Origin: Dendrophyllia cribrosa
Lineage: Eukaryota; Cnidaria; Anthozoa; Scleractinia; Dendrophylliidae
Assembly (NCBI GenBank): GCA_024195265.1
Contig: JAJLRJ010000004.1
Location: 33,922,030 to 33,986,029 of the forward strand
Length of the DNA: 64,000 bases
Direction of reading: 5' to 3'
Positions 1 through 13,800 of this stretch are shown one piece after another. Numbering within the stretch: position 1 is the stretch's first letter; each line of letters starts with the position of its first letter. The notes under the pieces are model-generated. The model searched no databases, was not told the DNA's origin, and saw nothing but the letters and a program-made list of their open reading frames with translations. A program made the position numbers and the translations under genes.

Positions 1-1864
1 TTTTCGAAGGCTCGCGCTGAACCGCTGAACGACTAAACAGCAGAAGACAAATTTTGAACGGCTGGCTGCAAACGGCTATCGAAAAATAGTTATTTTGAGC
101 GAACAATCAAACACGCAAAGGGATATAAAGTCCCGAAGAAATTTGAAAGAAGGGGATCAGGAGATTTAGAAATGATAAGATGTCAATATCGGCAAGTTTA
201 TTTGCCCACGAAAAAAAAAATTATCCGAATTTTAAAGAAGACAAACGGTTATACAAAACAATAGCTAGTGTGGCAAACACCCAAACAAAGGCGGTCGAAA
301 ACGGGTTGAAGATCAGAGTTTTCTGACAACTCCACGCATGCAAAACCAAAATGATTTTTGGGTCATGTTTGGGTCATTTTCGCCCCGTTGCCGAAAATCA
401 AAACCCGAGTCTTTTTCAATCTTAAAATCAAAACTCTTCAAGTAAATTGCTTGTTTAAAAACGTTTACATTTACCGAGCACTTTGTTCAGGACGATGAAA
501 CCATCCGATTTTTTCTGTTTGGGCACTGTACTAACATAACTGAAGCATATTAAACTTTGCGTTTTGCAAAAATTTGCATACAAAACAGTGGTAACGCAAC
601 ACACTTTTTGACAGCCAATTGCGCGATCACTTCAATGCAATTAATTGTGGCTAAAAGCAGTTTAGGCAAAGTTAAACTCGAATCCATGGCAGCGGCATTT
701 AAGTTTCGTAGCTGGTCAGCGGCTATCTGCCATCAAGTCACATGGTGCGGTCCAGGTGCCTTTGCGGGAGCGATCTCAGCCTTCACGTGTTCAGTTTTGC
801 TTGCTTGCTTGCTTGCTATTATTCTCGTGTTTTTGCCTTTAATTTGCATTGCAAATTCCCTCTCAAGCTTTGCTCCCTACCCTCCCTCCCTACCCTCCCT
901 CCCTACCCTCCCTCCCTACCCTCCCTCCCGGCTGGTAAGTATGGGTCACAGGTGAGTATCTGGTTTCCACTGAATTTCTCAGTGTGACGGGTGCCTGGTG
1001 GTGGGCTGTGTCAGGGTTGCCATGGATACCTCTTCGTGCCGGGAAAGTTTGCTAGCAGCATGCCCCCACACCATGCGGCACCTACCCCTCAAGCTCATCT
1101 ATGGGTGATGAGTTTAATGAGTTGTTTTTGTAGCTTCGCTGGACAAAATTAAGATTAAGCTTTTCTAAACTCTCTGCTTTCCTTTCTAAGTATCGTTCCG
1201 GCAATAGAATGACTAATGTGAAGGTGTTTCTCTTTTGAATGAGTGTTATAATTCTGTGAATAGCGAGAAAGGTTTCAAATTACTTTTGTATGCAAATTGC
1301 GTGGTGAGCAAATAAATTAAATGCTAAGTCAACGGCCAAAAGACTGGAGCTCTCTTGATAGTCGTTAAAATGGCTGGAAATCTTTTTAATCGTTTGTGAA
1401 CGGATAAGCGTAGCTGTTCGTTTTTTTCTAAATGGATACTAACATCAGCTGTTCAAACGGCTGAATATATTTTCCGAACGGACAGCCCTAGCGGTTCAAA
1501 TGGGTGGAGATTTTTTTTGAACAGCTAGCAGAAGCCGATCGAACGGCTGAATATTTTGAATGAACGGATAACCCTAGTCGTTCGAACAGGTGTTTATTTT
1601 TTTTGAACGGCTAATCACAGCCGTTCGAACAGCCTCCTACCGTTCGTGAACGGCTGATGAACGGCAAGCGAACGGCTTGAACGGCTCGAACGGATAGCCG
1701 TTAGTATGGTTGTCGCGTGAGAGGTCACAAATATTATGAGTATGGGTATTTTCTGGAACAATACAATAAAAGCTTGAGTCATCAAACATGTGTGCGTGGC
1801 TATATAAAACTATAAGGAGCCACGGTAAGTAAGGTTATTACATCATGTAGACTGCACTACATAC
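1..1864. repeat. GAACGGCT-rich repetitive stretch; otherwise no gene seen
   Basis: From 1 to about 80 and from 1370 to 1710 the octamer gaacggct and its complement recur at irregular spacing, as a degenerate minisatellite with both orientations. The rest of the stretch shows no exon for the receptor gene that should continue leftwards on the minus strand. Confidence 0.45.
873..929. repeat. 12-bp C-rich tandem repeat
   Basis: Just over four copies of cctccctcccta. The complementary strand has regularly spaced G triplets and could form a G-quadruplex. Confidence 0.8.
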
Positions 1865-4800
1865 CTCTAGATCCACAAGCAAAACCAAGAGATTTGCAAA
1901 CATTCATATAAATAATATAATGTGTCTTTTTTCCTTGCTCCATAACATCGTAACCAATCTTGTAGTTATCAAGTTTGGCAGCTGTGAGTTTAGTCAAGTC
2001 AAATCTGACAAATTGATTTTCTAACACACAACTAGTGCTATTTGTAGACATAATGTTGGTCTCAGGGCAGGCAAAGTCTGTTTCCCAGAGAACTTCAAAC
2101 CTGCAGTCACCTGCCGCAGTTAAAACTGGACCTTTATCAGTCTGAAAACAAGTTCAACCTGTTAGTACAGGGTGGCATAACAAAGTCCAAAACAAGTGTC
2201 AAGAAAAGGGGAGGAGCTGTTGGTTCATATTTCATGATTCATATTTCAGTGTAAAAATAAAGAAAATCCATTTGCGTCAAATAAATTTTAGGAAATGTTC
2301 TTGCTTAATCAATCAGAATGGCAGAAGACAATAGCTAATAATTTTGCTTTTTTGATGAAGTTCCCCAAATATAATTTATTTTAAAAATTGTATGTTGTGC
2401 GATTGGCTCTCAAATCACTTGAAACCCTCTAAAAAATCAGACAAAATGCACCTTGAACCTTAAAGGGAACCTCCATTGTCAGAACAAATTGACGTTAAAT
2501 TGTTGGCAATAAAGTCGAAATTTAAAATTTTTAAAAGAACAGGTGCAAATATAATTTTAGTGTACAAATACAATGGATATACATGTAAATATCGGAAGAC
2601 CTTAGGTAACAATGGTCTGGACCACCTCGGACACTTGAGAATAAGCCATTTCCGAGTTGCCTTTAGCCTCTCTATCAAAGCGAGGCTAGATGCGAAAGCT
2701 TTTATATGAAAATGAGTTTTCATTGACATGCAAATAAGTTTTATTTGCATGTGAATGAAAACTCATTTTCATATGAAAGGTTTCGCACCTAGCCTCGCTT
2801 TGATAGAGAGGCTAAAGGCAACTCGGAAATGGCCTATTATATAACGTAATGTCGACACTTAGAATTTTATTTTCAATAAATTTTAAGTGTAAAAAAGAAA
2901 ATCTAAAATCCCCACTCAGGATTGAACCTGTGACCTCAGCTAGGCTTAGGCTTACATAGCCTACAGTACCACTGTACCACCTAGCTTCTCGGGTTGTTTA
3001 GGCCTAAATTTAACTATATAAACTGCTAACCCCAATCTCAACTGCAAGCTAACCAGTTACTCCATCATATAAGTCTCAATAAGGCGTCCGAGGTGGTCCA
3101 GGCCGTTGTTATCTAAGGTTTTTCGTAAATATCGCCTATTTTCACTTTTTTAATTTAAATTTCCTGCACGCCGCCATTTTGAATATTTATGACGTGTTAT
3201 GGTTGCCACTATTGTTAAGAATCAAAGTTCTTTTGTATGCAACAATTAGACAACCATAACACGTCATAAATATTTAAAAAGGCGGCGCGCAGGAAATTTA
3301 AAAGCGAAAATAGGTGATTATCGTATCCATATTTTCAACACTAAAATTATATTTGCACCTGTTTAAAAATTTTAATTTAGACTTTATTTCCAACAATTTA
3401 ACGTCAATTTGTTATAACAATGGAGGTTCCCTTTAACTTTTAGCGCGGTCTTTGAGTCTAAACCAATGAGATCATTAGTTGTACATGTAACAATAAAAAA
3501 AGTTGATATTCCATCTTGCATTGCCGTGAGCACTTTCATTCTTAGGCCGGCAGCCCGGTTCAAACGTCGAACTTCACATGTGCCGAACCTAATGCAAATG
3601 AGCAAGAACAATGGATATTGCTCATTTGCATTAGATTCGGCACATGTGAAGTTCGACGTTTGAACCAGGCCTTATGCGAATCATTACATGTACTTAATTA
3701 ATTGCCCCCAGCATTTATTTAAAGTACTGGTATTTGAAGTCTGCCATTTCCTACATGCACGTAATTGTACATTAAATAAATGTAGCTTACCATTTCTTTG
3801 GGGCACCTGAAAGTTATGGTCGTCACTGGATTGTTTAATGAGCAGCCACTGACTTTCCTGGTTGTGTTATAAACAAGGATAATGTCATAAGTTGAGGAGA
3901 AGGCAAGTTTGCTCGCAAAGTTAATGTTTCCAACATCCTCTTGGTTTGCAAGTTTGGTGTTGACCCTACACATTGAACTGTTTGTTGGGCAGCCCTGAGT
4001 GTGGCCGTTGGTTTCAGCAGTTATTCCTCTGCAAACATTTATGTGAAAGTCAAAGTCTGGAATTGAAGAAGCAACCTCGTAGCCACCTGCATCAAAACAA
4101 TAAAAACGTTGAGTACATAAGAATGAAGCACGTCCTGTCCAGAATTTATGCTGGCTTAAGCCTTCTTTAACCCTTTCCCTCCCATTGTCAATTATGGAGA
4201 CATGTAGTGTAGTTCTAACATTTGCGTCTGTCCACGAAATCCCATGGTGTGACCATTCAAATGAAACCTTTCCGGCAGTACGTTTGAATGGTACCATCAC
4301 TTTGTTTTTATAAATTAATGAATTTGAGATTTTTATTGAATTTTAATTTGTTTTTTTGGCACACTTAGGAGGGTAAATTCTATAGCCCTTATTCATAAAT
4401 GGTGGCCAATTTATTATTTTTTTCCTTTTTTTGTTAATGGCCTCATCAGCACATCTGAAGTTCAAAATAATTCTTTAGCCGTTCAAGTGAAATTCGATCG
4501 GTTAGCTGATCTCGTTGCCTAGAATGTGATCAAAATTTACTGTGAAGAAATTATTCTTTCTTGTTGCACCTTTCTCAATGTAGTGCGAAAGTTATTTTAT
4601 TGTTATATATAGAACTAGTCGTTTGAAGCTGTATTTTTGTAATGGACGATTTTATATATTAAGTGACGATTTGTCTGCCCGATTTAGCGCACGGATGAGA
4701 AATGGTCATAAATCGGACCGTTTCATTCTAAAGATGTACATGTACCTTTGAGAATTCATAACTCGAATAATATTCCATCGATTCAAAACGCCATTTATTT

Positions 4801-7800
4801 CCATATGAAAGGTTGTGCACCTAGCCTCGCTTTGACAACGAGGCATAACGTAACTCGGAAATGGCCTATTGAATTAATAGTATGATTTCACATAACGAAA
4901 AATTTGATGCTAATGAATCAAATAATATGCTAATGATCCAACTGTCAAATATGCCGTTGAAATATCAATTGCCCGTGACTTTAATTAATCATGGCCATTG
5001 TTTATTTATTTATTTATTTGTTCACCATGTTGGAATTTTTTTCCCAACATTATGATGACAAAATATAATATTGTATGGGGAACTGAAAGTTGGTCACTAC
5101 TGCAGCACCATTCAGCTTTAAAAGCAGTGTATCCAGCATGGACAAGGAGAGTAAAGAGCAAACTCGGCTTCTGACTCTCTCGTCAGTGCGAGAATTTGCA
5201 ACACGTCAACATCTTGCATTTGAATCTGTGATATCAGCCATAACTTTTGCCACATAGACTAACGCACTATGTAAGGTGCATTTTAAGGCACAAAACAACG
5301 AAATTTCACATTAGTTTCGCACGTCCCTTTGACTGTGTGATATATTGCTAAACGGTTTCAAATAAACTGGTTTTACGAAACACAACTTAACATGTGGTTT
5401 TAGGATAAAGTTCACGATTGCACGGATAAGTGGTAAACGTCAATTTCGGCAATTTGCATATTCTTGTTCAAATTAGCATCAAATTTTTCGTTACGTGAAA
5501 TCATACTAATAACTGAATTACAACTAAAGAGTAAGCAATCAAGATTTCAAAATTTATCTGCCACTAGAATTTAATTTTTGCTGGTAAGTATATCAAGAAA
5601 GCTTTGAAGCTAGCCGAGATGCCAGCTGACGAGTTGACAGAATTCTTCTTGTCGTTACGCTTGGCTGCGTTTGATGGATTACGCACGCGCATTACAGCCC
5701 GATTGCAAATTTGTGCACTACCAATTTGCCAACAGGCAGGGGTAATTTGCCCAATGCCGAACGCCGAACGGCGAACGGCGAACGCCGAGCGCCGAACGCC
5801 GAGCGCCGAACGCCGAACGCCGAACGCCGAACGCCGAACGCCGAACGCCGAACGCCGAACGCCGAACGCCGAACGCCGAACGCCGAACGCCGAACGCCGA
5901 ACGCCGAACGAAATAACGAGCCCGATGCGCGGGTCACTCCCTTGTTCGTTCGTTTACAGAACTTTAATATGGCGGACGACTGAAGAGGCTCGAAGACCGA
6001 AATTTTTTATCAAACTATTGCGTTATAACAATGTTTTAAAAAATAATATAGGCCTTTCTATTTGCCGGACAATGAGAAATGTAAAATAAATGATAGCTTC
6101 TCTTTGAAATCCTAACTTGAACAAGCAAAAAGCAAGCGCCCGCCTCTCACGACTGAGGGAACATTGTTTGTGTTGAGATAATTATTTTTAAAAATTTGAA
6201 TCCGTTTGCCGGTCTCGTGGGAGTTCGTAGGAAGACATTTTGGAGCGCCATTTTTAGTTTACGGAACACCTTCTAGAAAATAGCGCTTTGACACTATTTC
6301 CACGCATCGTATTAAATCCAAACTTTGCCAATCTTTTGTTTAGACACGACGCTAACATTTCCAGGGTGAACCTTAGTTAGCAAGTCCTTTCTTAAGAAAA
6401 AGACCATCCTGAATATCAATGCCGTGTTTTTTTCCATACTGAAATCAGCGAAAAAAACTAATTTTAGAACGCGATTCGATAGTAGTTGTCCAAATCTCTG
6501 GCAAATAAAAAGGGTCTTAAGGAGGCTCGAAAGGGTTTCTTACAGCTTATGTACATGTCAAAAGAATTACACATTAAAATTTTATGGTTTTAGTCTATGA
6601 AACAAATTGTAGATAAGCTTATGACATGGTTGTTAAAGTTTCCTTCAAGACCATTTATGATGTCATATCTGTTGTCATGGTAACTATAACCCTCCAAAGA
6701 GATACCCCTCAAAAGTAAGTTTTTTAAATCTATCTTTAAAACTAACTCGGTAACCTATGTTTTTTATAAGCGTTTTTAAAAGTTTGCAATATTCCTCACC
6801 TCCTGTGTAAATTTGAAAAAAATCTGTATTGTGGAAATCGAGATAAATCGAAAAAGGCCTTTTAAAGATTTAAAAAAATTCCACTGTACAGTTTTTTTCC
6901 AAAATGTCTCAAATGTTAGATAAAGTTGAATGCTACTTGCATGAAAAATTTCAACATAGGTCACCGTGCAAAGTTTTGAGATAAAGAGGAATATTTTATG
7001 CACGATTTATTTCCGGTTCGCGCGATTTTACGCAGTATTTTTATTTCCGGTGAGCTGCGCGCGCTACTTTTTGATAGGAAAATCAGCTGACGTATGCGTC
7101 AAAGCATGACGAGTGCACTTCGCGCGCGCACGCAGCTGAAAACCCTTTCGAGCCTCCTTAAATGATTCCTTAACACCTCTTCTGAAAAAGCCAGGGTGAA
7201 CCTAACCGCCAAAGTACTTAGTTTTTTTTTTGTTATGGAGTAAAACATACACCTTGTTTCACCATTTTCCTCAATTTTCTTTGTAATTTGGCTCTTTTGT
7301 CAGACGGAAGCTTTTCAAATTTAGCGCTCTGGACCGTAAGAAGGTCCCAGATATGTCGCTGTATTCTCGGCGATGAGAAAACATTGTAACGGCTCCTAAA
7401 ATTTGAAAAATACATGGTTATAAATGATTGGCTAATACATGACATGTAGACAGCGCACTTGTAAACATAAGATAAAAATAATATAATTTATAGTGTATGA
7501 GTTCAGCGTTCGTTCCTTCGGTTAATGCCTTCTGGTGATAAAGTGTTCCCTCTATGAATTAAAAAGGCCTCGCGTGCTTTTCGACGGGAAGCATTGATGG
7601 TAGGCTGCAGTTCAGGCGGGATGAGTCTCATGTCCGCGGAAGAGTGACCTGGTAAGTTGAAATGTGAAGGGGCCGCTGCTGTGGAGTTGGTGTGATGTGG
7701 GTTGTTTGTCCCTTGTCTGTGTTCTGTGTTTGTGAAGCGTTCACGAATCGTGCGTTTGGTTTCCCCTATGTACTGTTTTTTTTTTATATTTTTTACCAGT

Positions 7801-10800
7801 TCGATCATATATGTGAGGTTACTAGAATTACAGGTTAAATGTTGTTTTATTGGTAGTACAAGACTTTATATACCTGCTCGAAATAACAATTCGCCATGGT
7901 GAAGCACATGTTTCACAAGATAAACCGCTGACAGACGTTCGGCGGAAAACACTTTACCATGGGCGTAGAGGGAGGGTCGGACACCTTATTGAGACTTATA
8001 TAACGGAGTAACCAGTTAGCTTTCAGTTGATGTTAGGGGTAGCAGTTTATATAGTTAAATTTAGGACTAAGCAACCCGAGAAGCTAGGTGGTACAGTGGT
8101 ACGGTAGGCTATGTAAGCCTAAGCCTAGCTGAGGTCACAGGTTCAATCCTGAGTGGTGATTTTAGATTTTCTTTTTTACACTTAAAAATTTATTGAAAAT
8201 AAAATTCTAAGTGTCGACATTACGTTATATAAGTCTCAAAAAGGTGTCCGACCCTCACTCTACGCCCGTGTTATAGCCGAACCCACGTTCGGCGTTCGGC
8301 GTTCGGCACGGGATGCCTGTGGCACAGAGTGTTGAAGTTTTGGTTGATTATACTTCCTTGTCATCCCAAATCGCCACGTTTTTGAAAGTTTCCCATATCC
8401 CGCGGGACATCTCTAGATTGCGCATGTGCATTCATGGTCCTGCTTGTCTCAGTTGGCGATCAAGCTGTGTACAGCTTCTTGTTTGTAAGTATAAACAGAT
8501 TGTAACTGTGGGTAGCCATTCAAAGTTAATGCTTACATTGAACAAAACATCCCGCGTGAATGCCTCTTGGCATCTTGTTTATTTGTTACTTAAAGTTTTT
8601 TATGAATGTTAATATATGAAAATCATTAGATATGAGTGAGATTTGTGATCCTCGCAGTGTGCTCTCAACTTAAGCAGTTGAAAAAGCAACCTGAAAAAAA
8701 TTCAGGCTTGAACGGGATTCGAACCCATGACCTTGCGATACCAGTGCAATGCTCTATCCACTGATAGAGGATTAAGTTGAGAGTACACTGCAAGGATCAC
8801 AAATCTCACTCATATCTATCCGCAGTTCAAATATATGTTTTCATATATTCACATTCATATATATTCACTATCATCGGGTATGTTACGAACTCACAATTGA
8901 CCATCTATCCATATGGCTTGGTCAGTGGATAGAGCATTGCACCGGTATCACAAGGTCATGGGTTCGAATCCCGTTCAAGCCTGAATTTTTTTCAGGTTGC
9001 TTTTTCAACTGCTAAAGTTGAGAGCACACTGCAAGGATCACAAATCTCACTCTTAAAGTTTTTTTTTTTAGGCATACATCTTAAATACAAAGAACTATCC
9101 TCAGGATTAATAATTACATATATGTTGTAGGTTAAAATTATTTTACGTTAAAAATTATTTCAAACTAGGTTAATTTTTATTTTCCTTTGTCCCAGATTTA
9201 TTAACATACATGTAATCTCCGAGAAAGGAAAATAAAAATTAACCTAGTTTGAAATAATTTTAACCAAAAATAATTTAAACCCACGACATATACAAGCAAT
9301 ATTACAAAAAAGGAGCTGATGTTTGATTGATTTCGTTTGTTTCAGGTTAAAAAGAGAAGAAAGAAAATCAGTATTGCTTTGTTTGAGGTGGTTCAGCTGT
9401 TAGAAGAAAACAATCAAAATAATATCATTAACATTTAATTTTTTTGCTTAAAAAATAAGTACAGAAATATGTTTTTTTCTGTTTGCCCAAAAAAATGATT
9501 TAATTGATATGCACTGTACAACAGTTTTATTTACAATGTAAGCCCTTCAAGTAATTACCTTTTAGTTTTATCAAAGGCGTAAGATCCCTCCGTGCATGGT
9601 CGCGATCATTATATAATGAACAAGGTATCTCAGGCACTGTAGGGGGTCTCTTGCAAGCTTCATTTGTGACAAACTCAAATACTGCCACACAAGCTCCAAC
9701 ACTTACTGTCAAATCCACCAATTGAGGTGATCCCTAGATAAAAAAAATGCATGTGTTAACAAGAATAATCAGGACCCCCTTTGATACTAATGTTTTTACA
9801 CTGACGGGGTTATCCTGTACAGTATAAATATTATGTTATTATTATTATTATTATTAAATTATTAAAGTGCAGCTAAACCCCAATTTTTTTTCTATTAATC
9901 AACTCAATGTACGTTGAAAAGTCGAATAGTGAAATATTTCTTGTTTTTAATGTCGTGTTAATGAGTTATAGAGATTTGAATTTACTAAATGCTAATTACT
10001 AGATGACGTCAAATGCAGACTCGTTTATTATACAACTACTTGTTTCCACCTCCAAGTAATACTTTTTTTATAAATCAATTGACTATAAACAGTTTTTATA
10101 AGTATTTCTTAAATTTATTATCTTTAAGCTGTGAACTGCGTATTGTAAATTAAAGTAGTAATAATGGTAAAGTCTGCATTTGACGTCATCTAATTAGCAT
10201 TTTGTAAATTCAAATCTCTATAACTCACTAACGCGATGTTAAAAACAAGAAATATTTCACTATTATACTTTTCAACATACATTGAGTTGATTAAAAGAAA
10301 AAAAATTAGGGTTTAGGAAAAAAAAAAAAAAAAACAGTTCTGTACAAAGTGCTGAGATCTTTATAGATTATGTTTATATTTTTGGAAGTCAGTATTTACT
10401 CTGCAAACTCAGTTTATGTGTGAATTTCCTGGGTAAGGACAAAACATGGACCCCTGTTCCAAGGACCCCCCTTTTTGACTGGGTCCATGGACCACCATTT
10501 TGGACCGGGTCAATGGACCCCCTATTTTTCTTACCTCAAAAAATTTAAAAAAAATTGAAGAAAGAAAGAATGAACTACCTCTGCTGTGTCAGCTTGTGAG
10601 AAGAATGAGAAGATAGAGAATTTGATCCTCCTTACAGTGCGGCTACTGTTACCGGGGTCACCCAGACAAAGTTAACCGATCACAAAGCAGAACGGGGACA
10701 ATAGATTCCAACATTTTTAACTTCAGCCAATAAAATGTTGAGCACAGAACAATGAAATTTCAACTTGTTCACTCGTGAAGCTTATGTTGAATAAAGCTTT

Positions 10801-13800
10801 AGCTAGCGTTGACTTTTCGATTTAAAAATGTGAGTAGTTTCACATGCTACATGAATGAATGTCATGTGTCGTGCAAGTGAGCGAGAACTGATTTCAAACT
10901 GCATGAAAGCAGTGAACGTGACAGCCGTATGTTTGAGCAAATTGCGTGGCGGATTTGAATTCTCGGAAAAAATAACAACTCAACCGCCGGCTGTTTGCAA
11001 ATGTTTATACAAGGCACACTGCCAGCGTAGCATATACAAGCATTTATTTTCTAACCGTTTGCAAAAGAGCGGCTCCTTTATTTCAATTCTTTTTTATTGA
11101 ATTGTCGTCAGAATTTTTACTGTTGCAGATTTTCTTTGCGGCTTGAGCACTAGAAGGGTTTCTTTAATCTCCCAAGGCGCTCGTGATGGTTTTGAAGAAA
11201 TCATTTTGGTGAAAGTATTAAAAGTCTATAGCTGTATATGCCGATAAATAGAAATACATGTATTATTAACCAAACCTCGAACTCTGTGAAAAAAAATTTT
11301 TCTAGTCCGGCGGTTAAGTTTTTTTTTTGTCAGGAATTCATCTCAAGGGAGTTGGATTTACTGTTTTGGATCGTCTGGAAAATTATAATAACTCAACTGG
11401 CGAACCGCTGTAATATCGATGGATTTTCCGACAGTGAAATATATGTTGAAGAATGCACCGTTTCTATATGACCGATACTCTTTTTATGCAGTTTTGAATT
11501 TCTCTTTTACTTAATTTTATTTCAGCTTCATCCGACTGCCGGAACCCAACACGTGGAACTCAAAACGCATAAAACGTAATTAACCACGGTGGCAAACAAG
11601 CCATGTTTTCGTTGTTTTCAAATCCATTGAGCACTTTTTAATTTGCCTAAACTATGACCGTCATTTTCAATGGTACTTAAGCAGTTAAGAATGTCTTCTT
11701 TCGCTGGCGTCAAGTGTATTTATTTTCCAACCCCGCAGTTAACGCCGTAGAGAAAACTTGAATCTGTTAGGATGAACGAACAAATCATTTTAAATCCACC
11801 ACCAGCACTTTTATTTGTGTAGAAATACAGTACAGCTGTCGCATTCCATATTTTCACACAGTTTGGAGTTTCTCTTTCATTTGAATCGCCGACATTAACC
11901 TTCCAAATCGCGCTGTTAACAAATCAAATTCAAAAGGGATGGAATTGAAGTTAATTAAAAATCCAACGCTGTACAGCCAAAACTTGTATCACACAGTTTG
12001 GAGTTTCTCTTTCATTTGAATCGCCGATACTTAGCTTCCAAATCGCGCTGTTAAAACAAGTCAAGTTCAAAAGGGATGGAATTGAAGTTAATTGAAAATC
12101 CAACGCTGTACAGCCAAAACTTGCATTGATCTGTTTTCATGGCGAACGAACAAGTTGAAATTTCATTGTTCTGTACTCGACATTTCATTGGCTAAAGTAA
12201 AAAATATTGGAATCTATTGTTCTCATTCTGTTTTGTGATTGGTTAACTTTGTCTGGGTGACCCCGATAACAGTAGCCGCACTGTAAGGATGTTCTCGCGA
12301 AAATCTTCTACAAGACAGATTTTTTTCAAACTTATGCTACGGTCTGATAATGAGTTACTGATGTCAGAAATGCAAAAAAAATTGGGGGTCACCAAATTGA
12401 TTTAAGAGATATAGTGTGTAAAAAATATATCCTGTTTTTGAAAATTTAGTCCTCGTAACATGACATGGTGTCCATGGCTTTTAGTTAAAAAATATCAAAG
12501 ATGAATCGCTGGGGAGAAACTATTATATTTAAATGTTATCTAAGTGGGCCTGATTCGTAAATAATTTGAACTGTTTTCAACCTTTAAATGAGTTAACCTT
12601 TAAATAAAGTAAGTACATAAATACACTTACTATAGTCTGAGACCACTTGTTCTTAACTCAATTAGATCACTTAACTTCTGTGTTTTTTTATTCATTATTA
12701 TGTGCAATCTGCAAGGCTTTTCAATAGTATAAGGTTTTTGATTTTGTAGATAACTGTAAAAATCAAACAAGACAGACTTTTTTCCTTTTTCACAAACTGT
12801 AGATAATCGGTAAAGAAAGTGATATATGAAGAAACAAATAGGGGTCACCGGGCATCCAAGCAAGTAAAATCTAAATGAAGTTAACGCAACGGCTACCAGC
12901 CCTTTATCTGTTTAGATTTCTTGCTTTGCGCGCGCGCTCGTGCATGACGTAGCATGGCGTTGCAATATGAATTGCGTGCGCAGTAAAGATGTGCATAAAC
13001 AATTAGCGCGAACGTCCTTAAATGCCCAAAAGTGACTGACAATCAACAATGGAAAGATTTTGAATCATTCTACGAGAGCTTTGTACATTGGGAGCAACCG
13101 ATGAGGTTCACCATTGAACGGAAACTCGAGTCTTGCTTAGAGAATATACAAGAGTAACCACTTGCATCTGTAAGAATTACAAAACAGCTACCATGCTGGA
13201 GATTCAAATATTTTATGCTGGATGCAATGATGCCATGCATCTAACAGTGGAGGTATTGCCTAGTTCCGAGACACATCCCAAAAAGGCTTGGATCTTAGAC
13301 ATTTTTAGCCCTGATGTAGAAACACTATCTCACAAGTTATGTTAACCATAGACTTGCGCTCACATTAAATCACGGACTGAGAAATTAACTGATCCTAATA
13401 GTCAAGCAGGTACTAATTCACACTTAAGCAGCTACTACTGATCTTGATCTGATCTTGCAACACTTTTATGCCCAGGGCTAGCAAGCAAACGATGGCCGAC
13501 ATACATGTACATAACTAAATATTCTAAACAGCTCTGGAAAGTGTAAATACCTCCTGTCAGTATCAAGGCTAGAGACTTTTTCCTACGATCAAAAAGAATC
13601 CACAACATTGAGAACAACAGGCCTGTTAATATCTTAATTTTGATCTAAAGGAAAAATCTCTCAGACATGTACTTGGAGTAACCCTATTCTAAAGATGGGA
13701 TAAAATGCTTTTGGTGACAAGCAGGATTTCTCACCTCTTATAACGATTTGTTCTAAAACATCACAAATTTTGATAAATAATTACGTTGAATTATATTTCT

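Larger units (their letters stand above)
2460..3436. mobile_element. TTAA-flanked terminal-inverted-repeat element, 0.97 kb
   Basis: Begins TTAAAGGGAACCTCCATTGT and ends with the complement, with inverted repeats of more than 100 bases (including aattgacgttaaattgttgg). TTAA is present at both ends, but once in the uninterrupted related site at 25766-25769. This duplication is the hallmark of piggyBac-type integration. There is no transposase inside; a tRNA-like element and a foldback have inserted into it. Confidence 0.75.
2195..3690 (+). repeat. 430-bp dispersed repeat, copy 1, split by two insertions
   Basis: Pieces 2195-2459, 3437-3544 and 3672-3690 together match the intact copies at 25645-26072 (inverted) and 32000-32450. 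The interruptions are a TTAA element (2460-3436) and a foldback (3545-3671). It lies in intron 4 of the receptor gene. Confidence 0.7.

Noticed and set aside
3719..4300. Whole 193-codon minus-strand frame as one uninterrupted protein
   Set aside because: Only 3791-4086 is exon (CIMR motifs between a GATGCAG acceptor and a GTAAGC donor); the rest is intron read-through.
5604..6089. Open frames of 80-160 codons on both strands through the CCGAACG array
   Set aside because: A 7-bp tandem repeat gives stop-free frames on both strands automatically; flanking codons show no protein features.
8905..8985. A functional tRNA gene
   Set aside because: Poor anticodon stem, unusual GGT anticodon, and an inverted second copy with shared non-tRNA tail sequence; it is a SINE head.
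11082..11112. CTGACGA ... GAATT GAAA arrangement on the minus strand, resembling a hammerhead core with a paired stem II
   Set aside because: No matching stem I and no NUH cleavage triplet after GAAA; most likely chance.
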